In this document: piece after piece, positions 9,490 through 19,699 of the stretch | Layout of the letters: the number at the start of each line of letters is the position of its first letter | How positions within the stretch are numbered: the stretch's first letter is position 1 | From: Ligula intestinalis | Lineage: Eukaryota; Platyhelminthes; Cestoda; Diphyllobothriidea; Diphyllobothriidae | Assembly (NCBI GenBank): GCA_036362985.1 | Contig: JAYGXS010000008.1 | Coordinates: 26,316,850 to 26,380,849 of the forward strand | Length of the DNA: 64,000 nucleotides | Reading direction: 5' to 3' | Program-made: the position numbers and the translations under genes | Notes under the pieces: generated by a model | The model's input: only the letters and a program-made list of their open reading frames with translations | Database searches by the model: none | What the model was told of the DNA's origin: nothing

Positions 9490-10065
9490 TACAACCCAAG
9501 TGCTTTTAAATTTGTAAACAAAGATTCAAAAAACGTTTATGACGTACCACCCGATGGGAGATTGGTCAGATTTACAATTGCGGGCGGGTTTGGGCTGGCA
9601 TCAACACCGGCTACCGTCGTTGGCCTTGGTACGGCAGCGAGTATGAGATCGATGTCTGATACCATGGCGACCAGATAGGGATTCACTGGGCATATAGCAG
9701 GTTGCAGAGGACTAGAGACTGGTATGAGGGTTGGCGGGGTGACTCCGCTGACGGGACCTTCAGCATTTTTTGCGGATAGAGTCTAAAATTGGGTGGATGA
9801 AAACTGTAAAAAAGCCTCAGTAGGAAAGGTATTAGCGCTTTTAGATGCTATGCTAAGTAACACTTTATGCAAACAGCCAGCTTGAGGAAGCATCTGTAAA
9901 TGGTTTACAAGAAGTTACCCACAGAGAGCGGCTAGCCTCTAGCACATTAGGGGAGCTGTAACCGTTTGCAGCAAAACAGCCCTACTTTCAAAATAAAACT
10001 TGGTTACCACGTTATTGTCAGGCGATGGTGTAATACTGTTATAGCCTTAAAGTGACTGAGCACAT
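9490..10065. other. No recognisable gene
   Basis: Short frames only and no repeat matches noticed. Confidence 0.45.
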
Positions 10066-10070
10066 CACGC

Positions 10071-10396
10071 TAGTACAGTACGCGCCAGAATTCGTACGAC
10101 ATGCCGACATATGCGAAATATTTATACTCTTTCACTAATCGGCATTGACTCAAGTTGTGATAGTGATTAGAATGTTGTCTATTCTGAAATTATTTCAGTC
10201 ATTATAGGATGCGAGAATTTTAATGAGCTTCGTTCTGCCCACTAAAAAGACTTATGTACTGTAAAAAGTGGCTACCTAACTAGCATGCATTTTTATCATT
10301 GACTTTTACTGCCTTTATGAATTCAAATATATTTTATGGAAAAAGTAAACGAAACAATTATTTTCGTACTCGTTTGGTAGCAAATTACGCCTTACA
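10071..10396 (+). repeat. Left arm of a large palindrome
   Basis: The reverse complement matches 10733-11060 along the whole arm with moderate divergence; examples are the CAAATATATTTTATGG block at 10324 and the CGCGCCAGAATTC region at 10081. The segment 10258-10390 also recurs in direct orientation at 17455-17600 and, more diverged, at 17940-18062. Confidence 0.8.
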
Positions 10397-10732
10397 GAAA
10401 TGGCATGTTTCGGTTTTAAAAATGTTTCTAAATTGCCGAATAATTTCGAAACCTATTGATTTTTACACTCGAATTCAAGGTTTACAAACTGCGCCCTGTG
10501 TACATCCTATTTAAAAGAAAGGTATGTTTTCACATATAGTTTGAGGAAGAAGTCCCATAGTCCTCATAAAATGTGTCAATAGGTGCGGAACATGTTTTAT
10601 ACAGTATAGGCAGCAGTAATAAACTGACGGATACGATGTATTATGAATGAACATCTCACAATCGTAAAAAAACCATAACAAGAAACTGTTTTAAAACCGA
10701 AAGATATCTTTTCGTCAAGTACATCATTTAAA

Positions 10733-11060
10733 GAAGGCGTAATTTTCTACCAAACAAGTACAAGAAATAAATATTTCTTGCGTGTTTTCCATAAAATATA
10801 TTTGAATTTATGCAGGTAGTAAAAATCAATGATAAAAACCCATACTATTTAAGTAGTTACTTTCTACAGTACACACGTTTTGTTAGTTGACAGAACGAAG
10901 CTCGTTAAAAAGCCCGCATACTATCATGACTGTAATGACTTCAGAATAGACTACACCATAATCAGTATCACAACCTGGGTCAATACCGATTACCGAAAGA
11001 GTATCAATCGTTCGCATATGTTGGCATGTTGCACAAATTCTGGCGCGTACGGTACTTCGC
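10733..11060 (-). repeat. Right arm of the large palindrome
   Basis: Inverted partner of 10071-10396, separated by a spacer of about 335 bases. Short frames within (for example at 10880-11158) are by-products of the repeat. Confidence 0.8.
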
Positions 11061-11162
11061 CGCCGCTGAAGTGTAAAGCTTTGAATTCTATCATAACTAT
11101 CAACAGCCAAAATCTGTCTGCTACTTTATTGACGGTGCCGCTGCTGTTGATTGTGTGACTGC

Positions 11163-12060
11163 TTACAGTGGATGATGCCACCAGATGGTGTACCACCAAA
11201 AATTATCACTATGCTCAAGGTGCTCCACCACCGCGCGGGTGCTAGCGAATAACAACCTTTCAGAACCGTTTGCTATTCGGTCTGGCGTTCAACAAAGCTG
11301 TATTCTGTCACCCAACTACGACTGGATTCTCGGGAGGGCCCTGTGTGAAGGGGAGTATCCGGACGCTGGTCGACTGACCTCGACTACGTCGACGATATTG
11401 CGCTTTACTGGCTTCAAGCTTTGGTGACCTACAGCCTACGCTGTCACGAGCGCACGAGGTCGCTGAATCGGTTTGTTTTTTTCCATACCTCATGGTGAAT
11501 TATGACACTAGATGGTATACCAACAAAATCATTGCGATGATTAAAGAATACTAACATTCCACCCCTGCACGGGTTCTTGTTTGTTACAAACTTTCCGAAC
11601 TGTCCGCTCTTGAGTCAGGTGTTTGACAAGACTGTGTCCTGTCGCCCATGCTGTTTAACTAAACCATCTACTGGATTCTCAGGAAGACCCTACACGAAGG
11701 GGACGGTGCTCAGCTTTTACCCGGACGCCGGCTGACTAATGTCGACAATGCTGAGGATATCGATTTACTGGTTTCAAGTTTTGGTGATCTACAGTCTACC
11801 GCATCACGGGTGAACGAGGTCGCTAAATCGGTCTGTTTTTTCCATAAGCGCTTCGAAGGCCAAAGTGTTTTGATGCTGCAACTCTGACCAGGAGAAGGAA
11901 CCTCTCTAGATTACTGGTTGTCAACTTCCAGAAGTAGACAGTTTCAAATACCTCGGAGTGAGGTTGCTGCCCAATGGATAGTGTAAGAATGACATTGTCT
12001 CCGGAATGGACGCAGCTCGTAGAAAGTGTATTTGGACCTGACGTAATATTTATACTGCCG
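11163..12060 (+). pseudogene. RTE-like LINE reverse transcriptase, two tandem copies of the palm segment
   Basis: The first copy (11163-11490) reads FAIRSGVQQSCILSP..DWILGRALCEG, then DYVDDIAL in another frame. The second (11491-11850) reads ESGV-stop-QDCVLSPMLFN and WILRKTLHEG, then NAEDIDLL where YVDD should be, followed by SFGDLQS, NEVAKSVCFFHK and FQIPRSEV. These are RT motif B (SGVRQGC.LSP) and motif C (YxDD). Both copies have stops and frameshifts, and the second has lost the catalytic Tyr-x-Asp-Asp. The offset between copies is about 327 bases. Confidence 0.75.
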
Positions 12061-12109
12061 CGAAGGTTCACGTGTACTGTGCATTCATTCAGTGTGTCCT
12101 TCTCTATTG

Positions 12110-12345
12110 CTGTAGACTTTGTCTTTACACCGGAAACGGAGGTGGGAGCGGCGAGCGAGTGGGCAGGTTCCCCACGAGTCTGCTTTAACTCTTGTTTTCG
12201 TTAACGGTAGTTCGCTGCGTCGTTTCTGCTTGCTGCAGCCTTCGTACAGCTTGCCCAGCTTGCCTCAGTATCTGCTTTCGCTTGCTGCAGCGTTTGCTGC
12301 GGCTTGATGGAGCACGCGGTACCCCTCGTTTAAATCGACGGAGGA
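12110..12345. other. Insertion of unknown origin within the RTE remnant
   Basis: Just before 12110 the LINE reads VHVYCAFIQCVLLY. It resumes near 12346 with DAGLCV and EDERK. The intervening 235 bases, rich in TGCTGCAG-like and CTTGC motifs, do not belong to the LINE frame seen elsewhere. Confidence 0.4.
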
Positions 12346-12785
12346 ACTGTCGGATGCTGGGCTATGCGTATAGAAGATGAAAGAAAAAACCTGTGGACCC
12401 TACGCGATATTAATATCTTCACAAAGGTCCACGTGTACCGTGCATCTCTTCAGTCTGTTCTTCTATACTGACGCGAATGCTGGGCTATGCGCGTGGAAAA
12501 TGAACAGAAACTGGAGGTCTTTGGAGACTAGTGCTTGAGGACAATGCTTCGAATGAAGTACACCGACTTCGTCTCAAATGAGACAGTCCGCACTCGCTGC
12601 TACAACATCTCAAGGACACGTTATTCGATACCAAAGTCATAGGCTCAGTGTTGTTACCCTTGATCCGACACCGTTATCGAATTGGAGGCGTCGAAGAGAG
12701 GATCAACTCAAAACCTGGCTCGACTCAGTCTGTCAGGACATGGAAGTAGTTCTTGCACATTCTGTAGATCAGTCATGATCGCAGC
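12346..12785 (+). pseudogene. RTE-like LINE C-terminal fragment(s)
   Basis: The region contains VHVYRASLQSVLLY, NAGLCAWK, VSNETVRTRC and DQLKTWLDSVCQDMEVVLAHS, the same C-terminal segments as 8347-8830 in broken frames. Two partial starts (12346 and about 12400) suggest overlapping duplication. Confidence 0.65.
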
Positions 12786-13254
12786 CGTTACAAGTGCAAG
12801 TAGTTAGTATTTTCGGGACTCTTATAGTCAGCGAACCAAATGATCAACTCTTCAACAGCTGGTGTCTCAGAAATGCACACTTATACTAAAATAATCTCCT
12901 TCCAGAAAGTTAGTACACCTTTAGTTCAGCGAAAAAAAAAAACTAAATGTAAAATGAATTCAGAGAAGACAACGGCAAGGTTTCTCAGCTGGTGAAAATT
13001 CGAGATGCGGTTTACTCTAGGGCCGTCACAAATGCACACGTTTTCCTAGGGTTTCCGCAGTAAGTTGTTATTTCACCCGGCCAAAAAATATATTGTTGAT
13101 GCGCAAGACGCCGCCATGACCCCCGCCAAGGTGCAAAGTTCTGTATCGACACAACAGCAAGCTGATTGGGTGGCATTTTTAACTTCCCACCCAGGACTTC
13201 CTGCTGCAGACGACGTTGGCTTGGAGAGGCCAATGAGGAGCTCCGATTCAACCC

Positions 13255-13930
13255 AGGATACAGACGTGGTTGTTGAAGCTTTGCTGTTTTGGTCTTTGTC
13301 GTGGGACCATAAAGACCGGGAAGGGCAATTTATTCTCGAGCTGCATCCCTGAAGAGAAGGCCTGCCTGGGGGGTCGTCAACTTGAGGGAGTAGACAGCTT
13401 TAAATACATCGGGATGAGGCTGCTACTGTGTGCACCACACATCTGTCCGGTAAGTACTCCTCTATGGGTGAGAATGGTGGGCTTTGCAGGTTGATGATGA
13501 GCGAAGACTGGCATTATTTGACTACCGCTGCCTGAGTATACCAACTTCACATCAATTTAGACAGTTTCCACTCGCTGTGACAGTATTACGAGGATGTCTC
13601 AAGCCATCTAAGAAAGACGACTGTGGTGGTTTGGGCATTTTCTCCGCATCACGAGCTATGCTACGCTGCCCTCGATCCGGCGCCACAGCCCACCTGGGGT
13701 CGTCGAAGCGGAGGGCAACTTGACACTTGGGGTGGCACCGTTCGTGAAGACATGAAAGCGATACTTGGACCTTCGGTCTTCTTCACCAGAGAAGAAAATT
13801 GGAGGATCTTTGGAGATCCGCTGTCACTAATTGTCACGCGTGGGGAGAGGTACCCTACGTGACATCACTGAGGTCGACTAGATCAGGCATGATCACAGCC
13901 CTATCAAGTACAAGTACGTCGCGCCATTGC
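13255..13930 (+). pseudogene. RTE-like LINE C-terminal half, internally deleted
   Basis: GNLFSSCIPEEKACLGGRQLEGVDSFKYIGMRLL matches the segment just after the YxDD motif in this LINE family. The sequence then jumps to VDDERRLALFDYRCLSI, SHQFRQ, LWWFGHFLRI and HAWGEVPYVTSL. About 100 codons between these blocks are missing. Frameshifts and stops are present. Confidence 0.7.
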
Positions 13931-14415
13931 CACAGATCATAGGATAAGCGAATGGGCCCGACGGCCTCGAGACCGGCTGCGCAGAGAGTGAAAACCGTAC
14001 AAGAAGAGCAGGCAGATGCAAGGCTTACCCGGGAGGATGGGCAGCTGTCCGCTCGGTTATCGAAGAAGTGCAATAGCTGGTCGCCCATCAGCACCAGAAT
14101 ACAGCCTGTGTCTACGTCCACCTTGAGATCGGAGATCCCTGAGTACTCCATCCGCATGCGTTCTCGCAGAAGACTTGCCGCCAGGGAGGTTTCCCGCCTA
14201 TTAATAAGAGAGGAGCAATTGGGAGGACGATAGGGGGCGTCGGGGGAAGGACAATCCATAGAGCAGAAACGTAGACCAAACCGGGTAATACTTAAAGAAT
14301 ATGGCAGTGGCCTAGCAGCCATCATCAGGCAGTCATACCCGCTAACCTCAAGTCGCGCCCTGCCCCAGGGCACAAACTCGCGGACTTTTGATCGGAAGTC
14401 GAACGCTCTAAACAT
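13855..14415 (-). CDS. Unrecognised 186-codon open frame
   Basis: It is one of the longer clean frames but resembles no family I know. It overlaps the RTE end on the opposite strand and, near 14330-14370, a minus-strand SINE B fragment that supplies GYDCLMMA. It is probably a chance frame across repeats; coding status is doubtful. Confidence 0.12.
   Translation of the reverse strand: MFRAFDFRSKVREFVPWGRARLEVSGYDCLMMAARPLPYSLSITRFGLRFCSMDCPSPDAPYRPPNCSSLINRRETSLAASLLRERMRMEYSGISDLKVDVDTGCILVLMGDQLLHFFDNRADSCPSSRVSLASACSSCTVFTLCAAGLEAVGPIRLSYDLWQWRDVLVLDRAVIMPDLVDLSDVT
14323..14372 (-). mobile_element. SINE B fragment (minus strand)
   Basis: The reverse complement contains GGGTATGACTG.CTGATGATGGCTGCTA, the start of the hammerhead region of SINE B. 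The rest is lost. Confidence 0.55.
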
Positions 14416-14457
14416 TGCACCACGGGCTCGTAGTCTTGCCTATTTAGATTAACTTTC

Positions 14458-14545
14458 ACCTATCACTAACGAAACTCACTCGTCTGGCTCTGCTTTGTGG
14501 GTCATTCTTGAGCCCCTTGCCTTGGTCGGCAAAACTATATGTACA
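14458..14545 (+). repeat. Dispersed repeat R6
   Basis: It contains CACTAACGAAACTCACTCGTCTGG, GCTTTGTGGGTCATTCTTGAGCCC and AGCCGCTG. Related copies lie at about 40958-41075, 42205-42312 and 46858-46985, and reversed at 7566-7605. Some of these are followed by SINE B sequence, so it may be part of a longer composite unit. Confidence 0.6.
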
Positions 14546-14566
14546 GCCGCTGTGCGGCTGCCGACG

Positions 14567-15037
14567 GGTACACTTGCTGATTCGGTTTCACGCCTTCTAG
14601 GCTGTGAGTGGTTCACCTACGTAATTACCTTTAAGTAAGCCTGCTGTCTCGGATATTCACCCTGGTCCATACATCCTGAGAGGAATTTGACTGTCACATT
14701 TGCTTCAGCAAGCCTAATGAGGCTTGCTTAATCAGCATACATGGTTCTTATTGATGCTCGACACCCCCGAGACAGCAACTCCAGGTTTTGTACGCAATAA
14801 ACTCTCCTCCGGGTGGATTCCAGAATTATACCCATCTTATTGTGTTCTTCCTTGGGGATTCCAACAGGGCGTAATTCGACGGTAACACACCTCAGATGCC
14901 CCCGTTACAACACTTGCGACGCAGAACTGGTCGTTATAACAGCGGGTGCGCTTGCTGATTCGGTTTAACTATGATTAGGTTTCATGCTTTCTATGCCATG
15001 AGTGGTTCACCTACGTAATTACCTGTAAATAGTTAGC
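14567..15037 (+). repeat. Pair of direct repeats about 380 bases apart
   Basis: Blocks 14567-14642 and 14950-15037 share GCTTGCTGATTCGGTTT at the start and GAGTGGTTCACCTACGTAAT at the end. A block at 14729-14768 also recurs at 15742-15778 (CAGCATACATGG and GCTCGACACCCCCGAGA). I see no coding function. Confidence 0.65.
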
Positions 15038-15184
15038 AAGGGCATATTTAGTTTATCTGACATGACTTTTTCACGCAGCAAATACGAACATAGCATGCAG
15101 TCATGTAAACGACCTCCTTTTTGAGTATTTTCTGCTGCATGTATATGCAGTTCTTGGTGACTGTGTCACCAATAGGGAGAGCTC

Positions 15185-15530
15185 AAAGGCTTTCAACTCG
15201 CGTTTTCCGAATTGGGTTAACAAACTCAAGAAAATTTGTCAAGAACTCCCTAAATAATGAAGCCAGTCTAGTAGTCATTCTGGTGGATTCTAGGTGATTG
15301 CTTAGGAAATTCTGCTTGGGCAGTCAGCTTGCTGTTCCGTATTGGTGGATTCCATACGAGCGGTAAAGTTGGGCGGACAAAATCGATTCAAGTGTGATTA
15401 AATTCACGGCGCAAGGCGTGACGTTTGTAGCTCAACTAGTAGACCATTAAATTCGTTTTAAGGCCTTCCAGGAGATGTGGGTTCGACTCCCGCCGAACGC
15501 AACGAATTTTTTCACAACTGGGTCAACGAA
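15185..15530 (+). mobile_element. SINE A copy with preceding unit tail
   Basis: It begins with a decayed unit tail (CGAATTGGGTTAAC near 15209), then the body (GTGGATTCTAGGTGATTGC, TTGGTGGATTCCATACGAGCG). The tRNA-like segment at about 15422-15500 has TAGCTCAACTAGTAGA and GGGTTCGACTCCCGCC, followed by TTTTTTCACAACTGGGTCAAC. Confidence 0.75.
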
Positions 15531-15849
15531 ATTATGCCGACAATGCTATCAGTCCATGTTTTATCATGTTTCATCAGTCTATGTCGATCGCTAATTAAAA
15601 ATTTACTCCTACCTTATGAATGCGCAATGAAAGTAAATAAAAAGTCACGAAATTTTATGACCTCATCAAATTCCACCCGTTTTTGGCCGGTTCGCACACA
15701 TTACATAAAAATGCACGCTAAATCACTAAAAATGACTACTCGATCAGCATACATGGATGCTCGACACCCCCGAGAAGTTCAAATATATGTCAGAAGAGCA
15801 GTGTGCAAGCATGCCTAAGATTTCGATTGATTCTCATCGGACCAGTTCA

Positions 15850-17440
15850 TTTATATGGGAACGGAGTACAAGTTAAAGCAAGTGTGCACCTCTGAGGAAG
15901 CCTTCAAGGTAAGTTAGACGGTCCCACCAAACTATTCGAAGTCTCTGGATCAGGGCCCGTTAACAACACCAGAAGCGACTTTTATGAGGTTGAGGAAGCC
16001 GGTATTGTATGCATAAAAGAGCCTCCTGCCCGAAATGGCCAACGGTATTTTAAGTGCATGCACTCTTCCACACTCTCTCTTTGACCCTTCCCCCCTGGAC
16101 CGGCTCTACCAAACCCTTCGTGTCGCGTAATCCATGCCCCGACCCCTCCTATTTCCACGATTCGCTTGGATGGAAAGACAAACATGTTTTAACTTGCGTC
16201 CCATTCCCACATACATTTAGTGACCCGATGAAATTTTTTTGAAAGTTTACGTAGACTCGCCAACTCTGTTTTTGCTTCTGCTCTGATGGGAATTTTCGCA
16301 ACCTCAAATCCATTTTCTATGGATGATGATGTCTCATGAGCCAGAACTGGCCATTCCAGTTTCGCCTTACTTTTGGTAGATATGTTACTTTGCGCATACC
16401 ATTATGCCCTGTGCGGCTGCTGGCGCGGCCTGTAGTGGACTCTAGCAGCCACTTAGGACCCAAGATCAACCGCTGACGCCTGGCGCCTTTAGTGTGCGTG
16501 CCCATTGCCTCCTGAGGTTAGGCACTAGCTGTCCTTGACCGACACCAGCCTTCGCCCATCTCAAGGTCGCGCGCCCACGCTAGTCTAGACATCAGCCGTG
16601 TGATTGGCCGCCGTAACAAAGCATGCGCTAACATTGTGGCGATTCCTGAGGCTCTCGTCAGTTGAGAATTGACGCCCTGGCAGCCGGATTGTAGTCATCC
16701 GAGAGTCAAAACTCTTTCAATCTATTCTCCTATCCTTCTGCAGAATGCACTATTCCTGAAAATCTGGCTTTCCCACCGTCTTTTCTCCTAACCTAAAGGA
16801 ACCATGGGCCTGGATGATCGTAGCTGTTAGGGTTAACCTTCTTAGCCTTAACAAGTGTAAATAAGCTTCTAGTTACCGCACACCAGATAGCTAAGGGCTT
16901 GACGAGAACACAGAGGTAATGTGTAATCGTAATCGTAGTCATTTTTCAACTTACGGGTGAGCTCCCGGCGCTTGAAAGAGCAGCGGTTTGGAGCTCAGTT
17001 CCGCATCAGTTGGGGGCAGTGAGGACGAACAGACATCCGCGTATAACAGCGAAGCCTCACGTGACGGGAGGTCATCTTGGATGATACCAGTGTAGTACAG
17101 GCGACAGGAAGTGGGCTGCAAAGTGGTGAGGCGTAAGCAGTGCCACATATATAGTTCAAGTTCTGGATTATGCAAAAACATGCAAAAGCTAATCAAGCCT
17201 ACCTACGTTAGATTGACTATCTCGTTAAGTGTGCTGTCCTCTAGAAAATATCACGATACATTAATATACTAAAATACAGTATGGCGAGTGCTGCAAGAAA
17301 CATTCCGCTGTTTGAAAAGGACCGGTAATCACTCGCAAAATAGCATTGAGTAGGGTTGCAATACTGTTTATCATGCAGTCCAATTTCAATTATTTTCAAT
17401 CACGTTAAGATACCGACTCTATGATACATTTCTTTTTGAC
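15850..17440. other. No recognisable gene; one SINE B tail
   Basis: Bases 16318-16382 contain GAGCCAGAACTGGCCATTCC, the hammerhead 3' half of SINE B. The short frames at 15982-16505 and 16951-17196 match nothing known. Confidence 0.45.
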
Positions 17441-17454
17441 CGCTGCGAAAAAGT

Positions 17455-17600
17455 TGATTCTGTAAAAATGGCTACTTAAGTAGTGTGCATTTTTAGCATT
17501 GATTTTGACTGCCATTATAAATTAAAATATATTTTATGGAGAGTATGCACAAAAAAATTCTCTGTTGTACTTAGTTGGTATCAAATTATGCCCCGTGTCC
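17455..17600 (+). repeat. Copy of the palindrome-arm repeat
   Basis: It matches 10258-10390 (TGTAAAAATGGCTACTTAAGTAG, then AAAATATATTTTATGGA and CAAATTATGCC). A further diverged copy lies at about 17940-18062. Confidence 0.7.
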
Positions 17601-17609
17601 CCTGGACTG

Positions 17610-17835
17610 ATGGCAGCTGCAAACGGACGAAGAACACACACCCGACGGGCGACTTTAAACTGTCACTAACCACCCTGGGCCCTAACCGCCAGAGAGCTCT
17701 TCCCCCCGTCCCGCACCTACCTACAAGTACTGTGAGGCACAGCACGACACTTACCTCCGACGACGGAAACCTGTTTGTTTTTGAAACTTGAGGAAAATTA
17801 CAATTATGGTGCCCGGGATCGCTCTTTCTTCTCGA
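17610..17835 (+). mobile_element. PLE 3' terminal fragment
   Basis: AAGTACTGTGAGG, CGACGACGGAAACCTGTTTGTTTTTGAAAC and GGTGCCCGGGATCGC line up in order with 1648-1745 of the first PLE. The hammerhead-like core has decayed to CCGACGA and GAAACTTG. The 5' boundary against the preceding repeat is sharp near 17592. Confidence 0.7.
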
Positions 17836-18090
17836 TATGTAATATTTATATTATAATATTGCAATATGCAATGCCGTGTGGGATGCCGATTTTGGAGTGC
17901 ACTTTTGCCGACTGTCTGCAAAACTTTCAAATTGAAATCTTATGTAAGATGATTTTTTTCTATTTATTTTTGACGCGCTTATAAATTTTATTATATTGGA
18001 TAGAACATATGCGTAAAAAAGACTCTAGCTTACACATATTTAGTAACAAATTACGTTTTCTTCAGCAATTAGACTAAGGAAATTAATGTA

Positions 18091-18191
18091 CAGTAGTCGC
18101 CGGTTATTAAGCCCACGGTTAATAGGCCCAGCCGCTTATTAGGCCCAATTTGGTTTGGGCCTGAGGTGGGCTTAATAACCGGCGACTACTG
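18091..18191. mobile_element. Miniature inverted-repeat element, pogo/Tigger-like
   Basis: It has perfect 25-base terminal inverted repeats (18091-18115 and 18167-18191) starting CAGTAGTCGCCGG. The 101-base element has a second nested pair of GGCCCA blocks, so it can fold into a near-complete hairpin. The CAGT start and the flanking TA on the left fit the pogo/Tigger superfamily; the right flank is CA, so the TA duplication is imperfect here. It carries no coding sequence and would depend on a transposase from elsewhere. Confidence 0.75.
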
Positions 18192-18468
18192 CATTTATGT
18201 AAAATTCTTAAATCCCCAAAAAGGTTAAGCCCGACCTGCTACTCAGGATTTTAAATCGAAAAGCCATTTAGAAATTCTGAATCACTTCTCTACAATCTTC
18301 TGTTAGTTCTGAATGCTGGTGGAATCACTAATGTAAGCAACCTAAGCCCATATTTATGTCCTGTTACAAACCTATAGCGGAAAAGAGAGAGAGAGATATC
18401 AGAATAAGACCAACCGTGATGGGGGGAGGTAGTGTTGGCTGAGCGCTGAGATAAGAATTTTAGTCACC

Positions 18469-18515
18469 TGACGTTTCAGATTCCGTTGCGGGTCCATCAT
18501 CACAGACAATAGTAA
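18469..18515 (-). ncRNA. Decayed hammerhead-like PLE terminus
   Basis: The minus strand reads GTCTGTGATGATGG, CCCGCAACGGAATCT, GAAACGTCAGG. Two extra bases disturb the CUGAUGA box, so it is probably inactive. Confidence 0.35.
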
Positions 18516-18834
18516 AAACGGACAATTCATACTGGGGGGTTCTCATTGGTCAAATAAGTTTGCCAATCGGGGAACGCATAGGCCTGCGCCAGGAAGCCAG
18601 AAGGCACAGCAATCATCACGCCCAAATAGAGCACAGTTGGGGAAAATTCTGCAGGCAACGACCCGCACGCCTGTCATAAAACTATTAGCGCACAAGCGGG
18701 CAAATATCCTCGAACGGGGGGACTCTTTGATGGTCATAAGTATGCAGTTGCATATCGACTATATTCCAAATATCCTATTCTCTAAATGCGGTGCGGATCT
18801 ATCATCATAAGGCAGAGACGGAAACGGCCAGTTG

Positions 18835-19005
18835 CGGACAAAGCAACCACGTCGGAGAAACTAGAAGGCTTCTCAAGACACGAATTGCTGAACACGCGGC
18901 AGCAGTGCAGAGGGCAGTCGCCAACTCTTAAGTCGCGGCTCATCCGACGAAACCCGGCCAACCATTCAAACCTAATGAGGCCGAAATTCTTGCGAGAGGT
19001 GTGAT
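18835..19005 (+). pseudogene. Decayed GIY-YIG fragment of a PLE
   Basis: Reading across broken frames gives RLLKTRIAEHAAAVQRAVANS and then VAAHPTKPGQPFKPNEAEILARG. These correspond to the R..EH motif and the AEILGRG segment of the GIY-YIG domain at 650-780. The N-terminal GIY half is not visible. Confidence 0.65.
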
Positions 19006-19375
19006 AAGCATGTGAGAAGTGGGTTATTCGAGTCATGTTTCACGGGCCCCAGTCTATATACAAACGCATATACCTGTCCATACCTGTCAATGTCAGTACC
19101 CAGGCACAATTTTGCCAAAACAAGTCAGAAGTGGGGGAACGCACAGGCCGACTCTTCGTCTAACGCTAACGCCGAGAAACCAGATGGCCGAGCAATCATC
19201 ATGTCTTCTTTCATGGCTAATGCTACAGACTGCACGCTGACCATCAAGCAATTGGCGCACAAGCGAGATGCTATCGTCGATAAGGGAGAGAGCCATTAAT
19301 TGCATGCAGTAGCATAGCGACTGCGGCCTATAAATACTGCAAGTCCCTGTGTATCAATTAGTCGTTTCTGCTATT

Positions 19376-19425
19376 GTCTGTGATTCTGGATCCGCAATGG
19401 ATTTTGGAACTCCAGGCGAATAAAA
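19376..19425 (+). ncRNA. Decayed hammerhead-like PLE terminus
   Basis: GTCTGTGATTCTGGATCCGC, GGAACTCCAGGCGAATAAAA aligns with the minus-strand copy at 18515-18465. The core boxes are mutated. Confidence 0.3.
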
Positions 19426-19699
19426 TTCCTACTTCAGCGATCCCATCCGCTGCTTCTCAATTACTTCCTGGTACTCGCATGTTCGCTTGCATTGACATTT
19501 TAGAACCACACATGCTAGCAAACAACAAGCCGTACAGAAAGTCTGAACCCCTGCTCCCGATCACTAATGTAAGCAACCTCAACTCATATTCCTATTCTTT
19601 TACAAAATTAAAATAGGGAAAAAACAGAGGGCGAGACTAGAATGTGAACGGACCGTGGGGGGAGGTAGTGTTGGCTGAATGCCAGCCCTCAAGCTCGGT

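Larger units (their letters stand above)
18300..19685. mobile_element. PLE debris flanked by about 145-bp direct repeats
   Basis: Direct repeats 18305-18450 and 19540-19680 share ATCACTAATGTAAGCAACCT and the end GGGGGGAGGTAGTGTTGGCTGA. Just inside them are PLE-terminus motifs in opposite orientation: minus at 18469-18515 (GAAACGTCAGGTG) and plus at 19376-19425. The interior holds GIY-YIG remnants and two diverged direct copies of a 200-base segment (18540-18760 and 19115-19320, sharing GCGCACAAGCG and TTGCAT.CAGT). The arrangement resembles a PLE with both direct and inverted terminal pieces. Confidence 0.6.

Noticed and set aside
13855..14415. 186-codon minus frame as a host gene
   Set aside because: It crosses RTE and SINE B sequence and has no recognisable domain; listed only as a low-confidence frame.
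18300..19685. LTR retrotransposon, because of the direct repeats
   Set aside because: No TG..CA ends, gag, protease or integrase; the interior is GIY-YIG sequence of a PLE.
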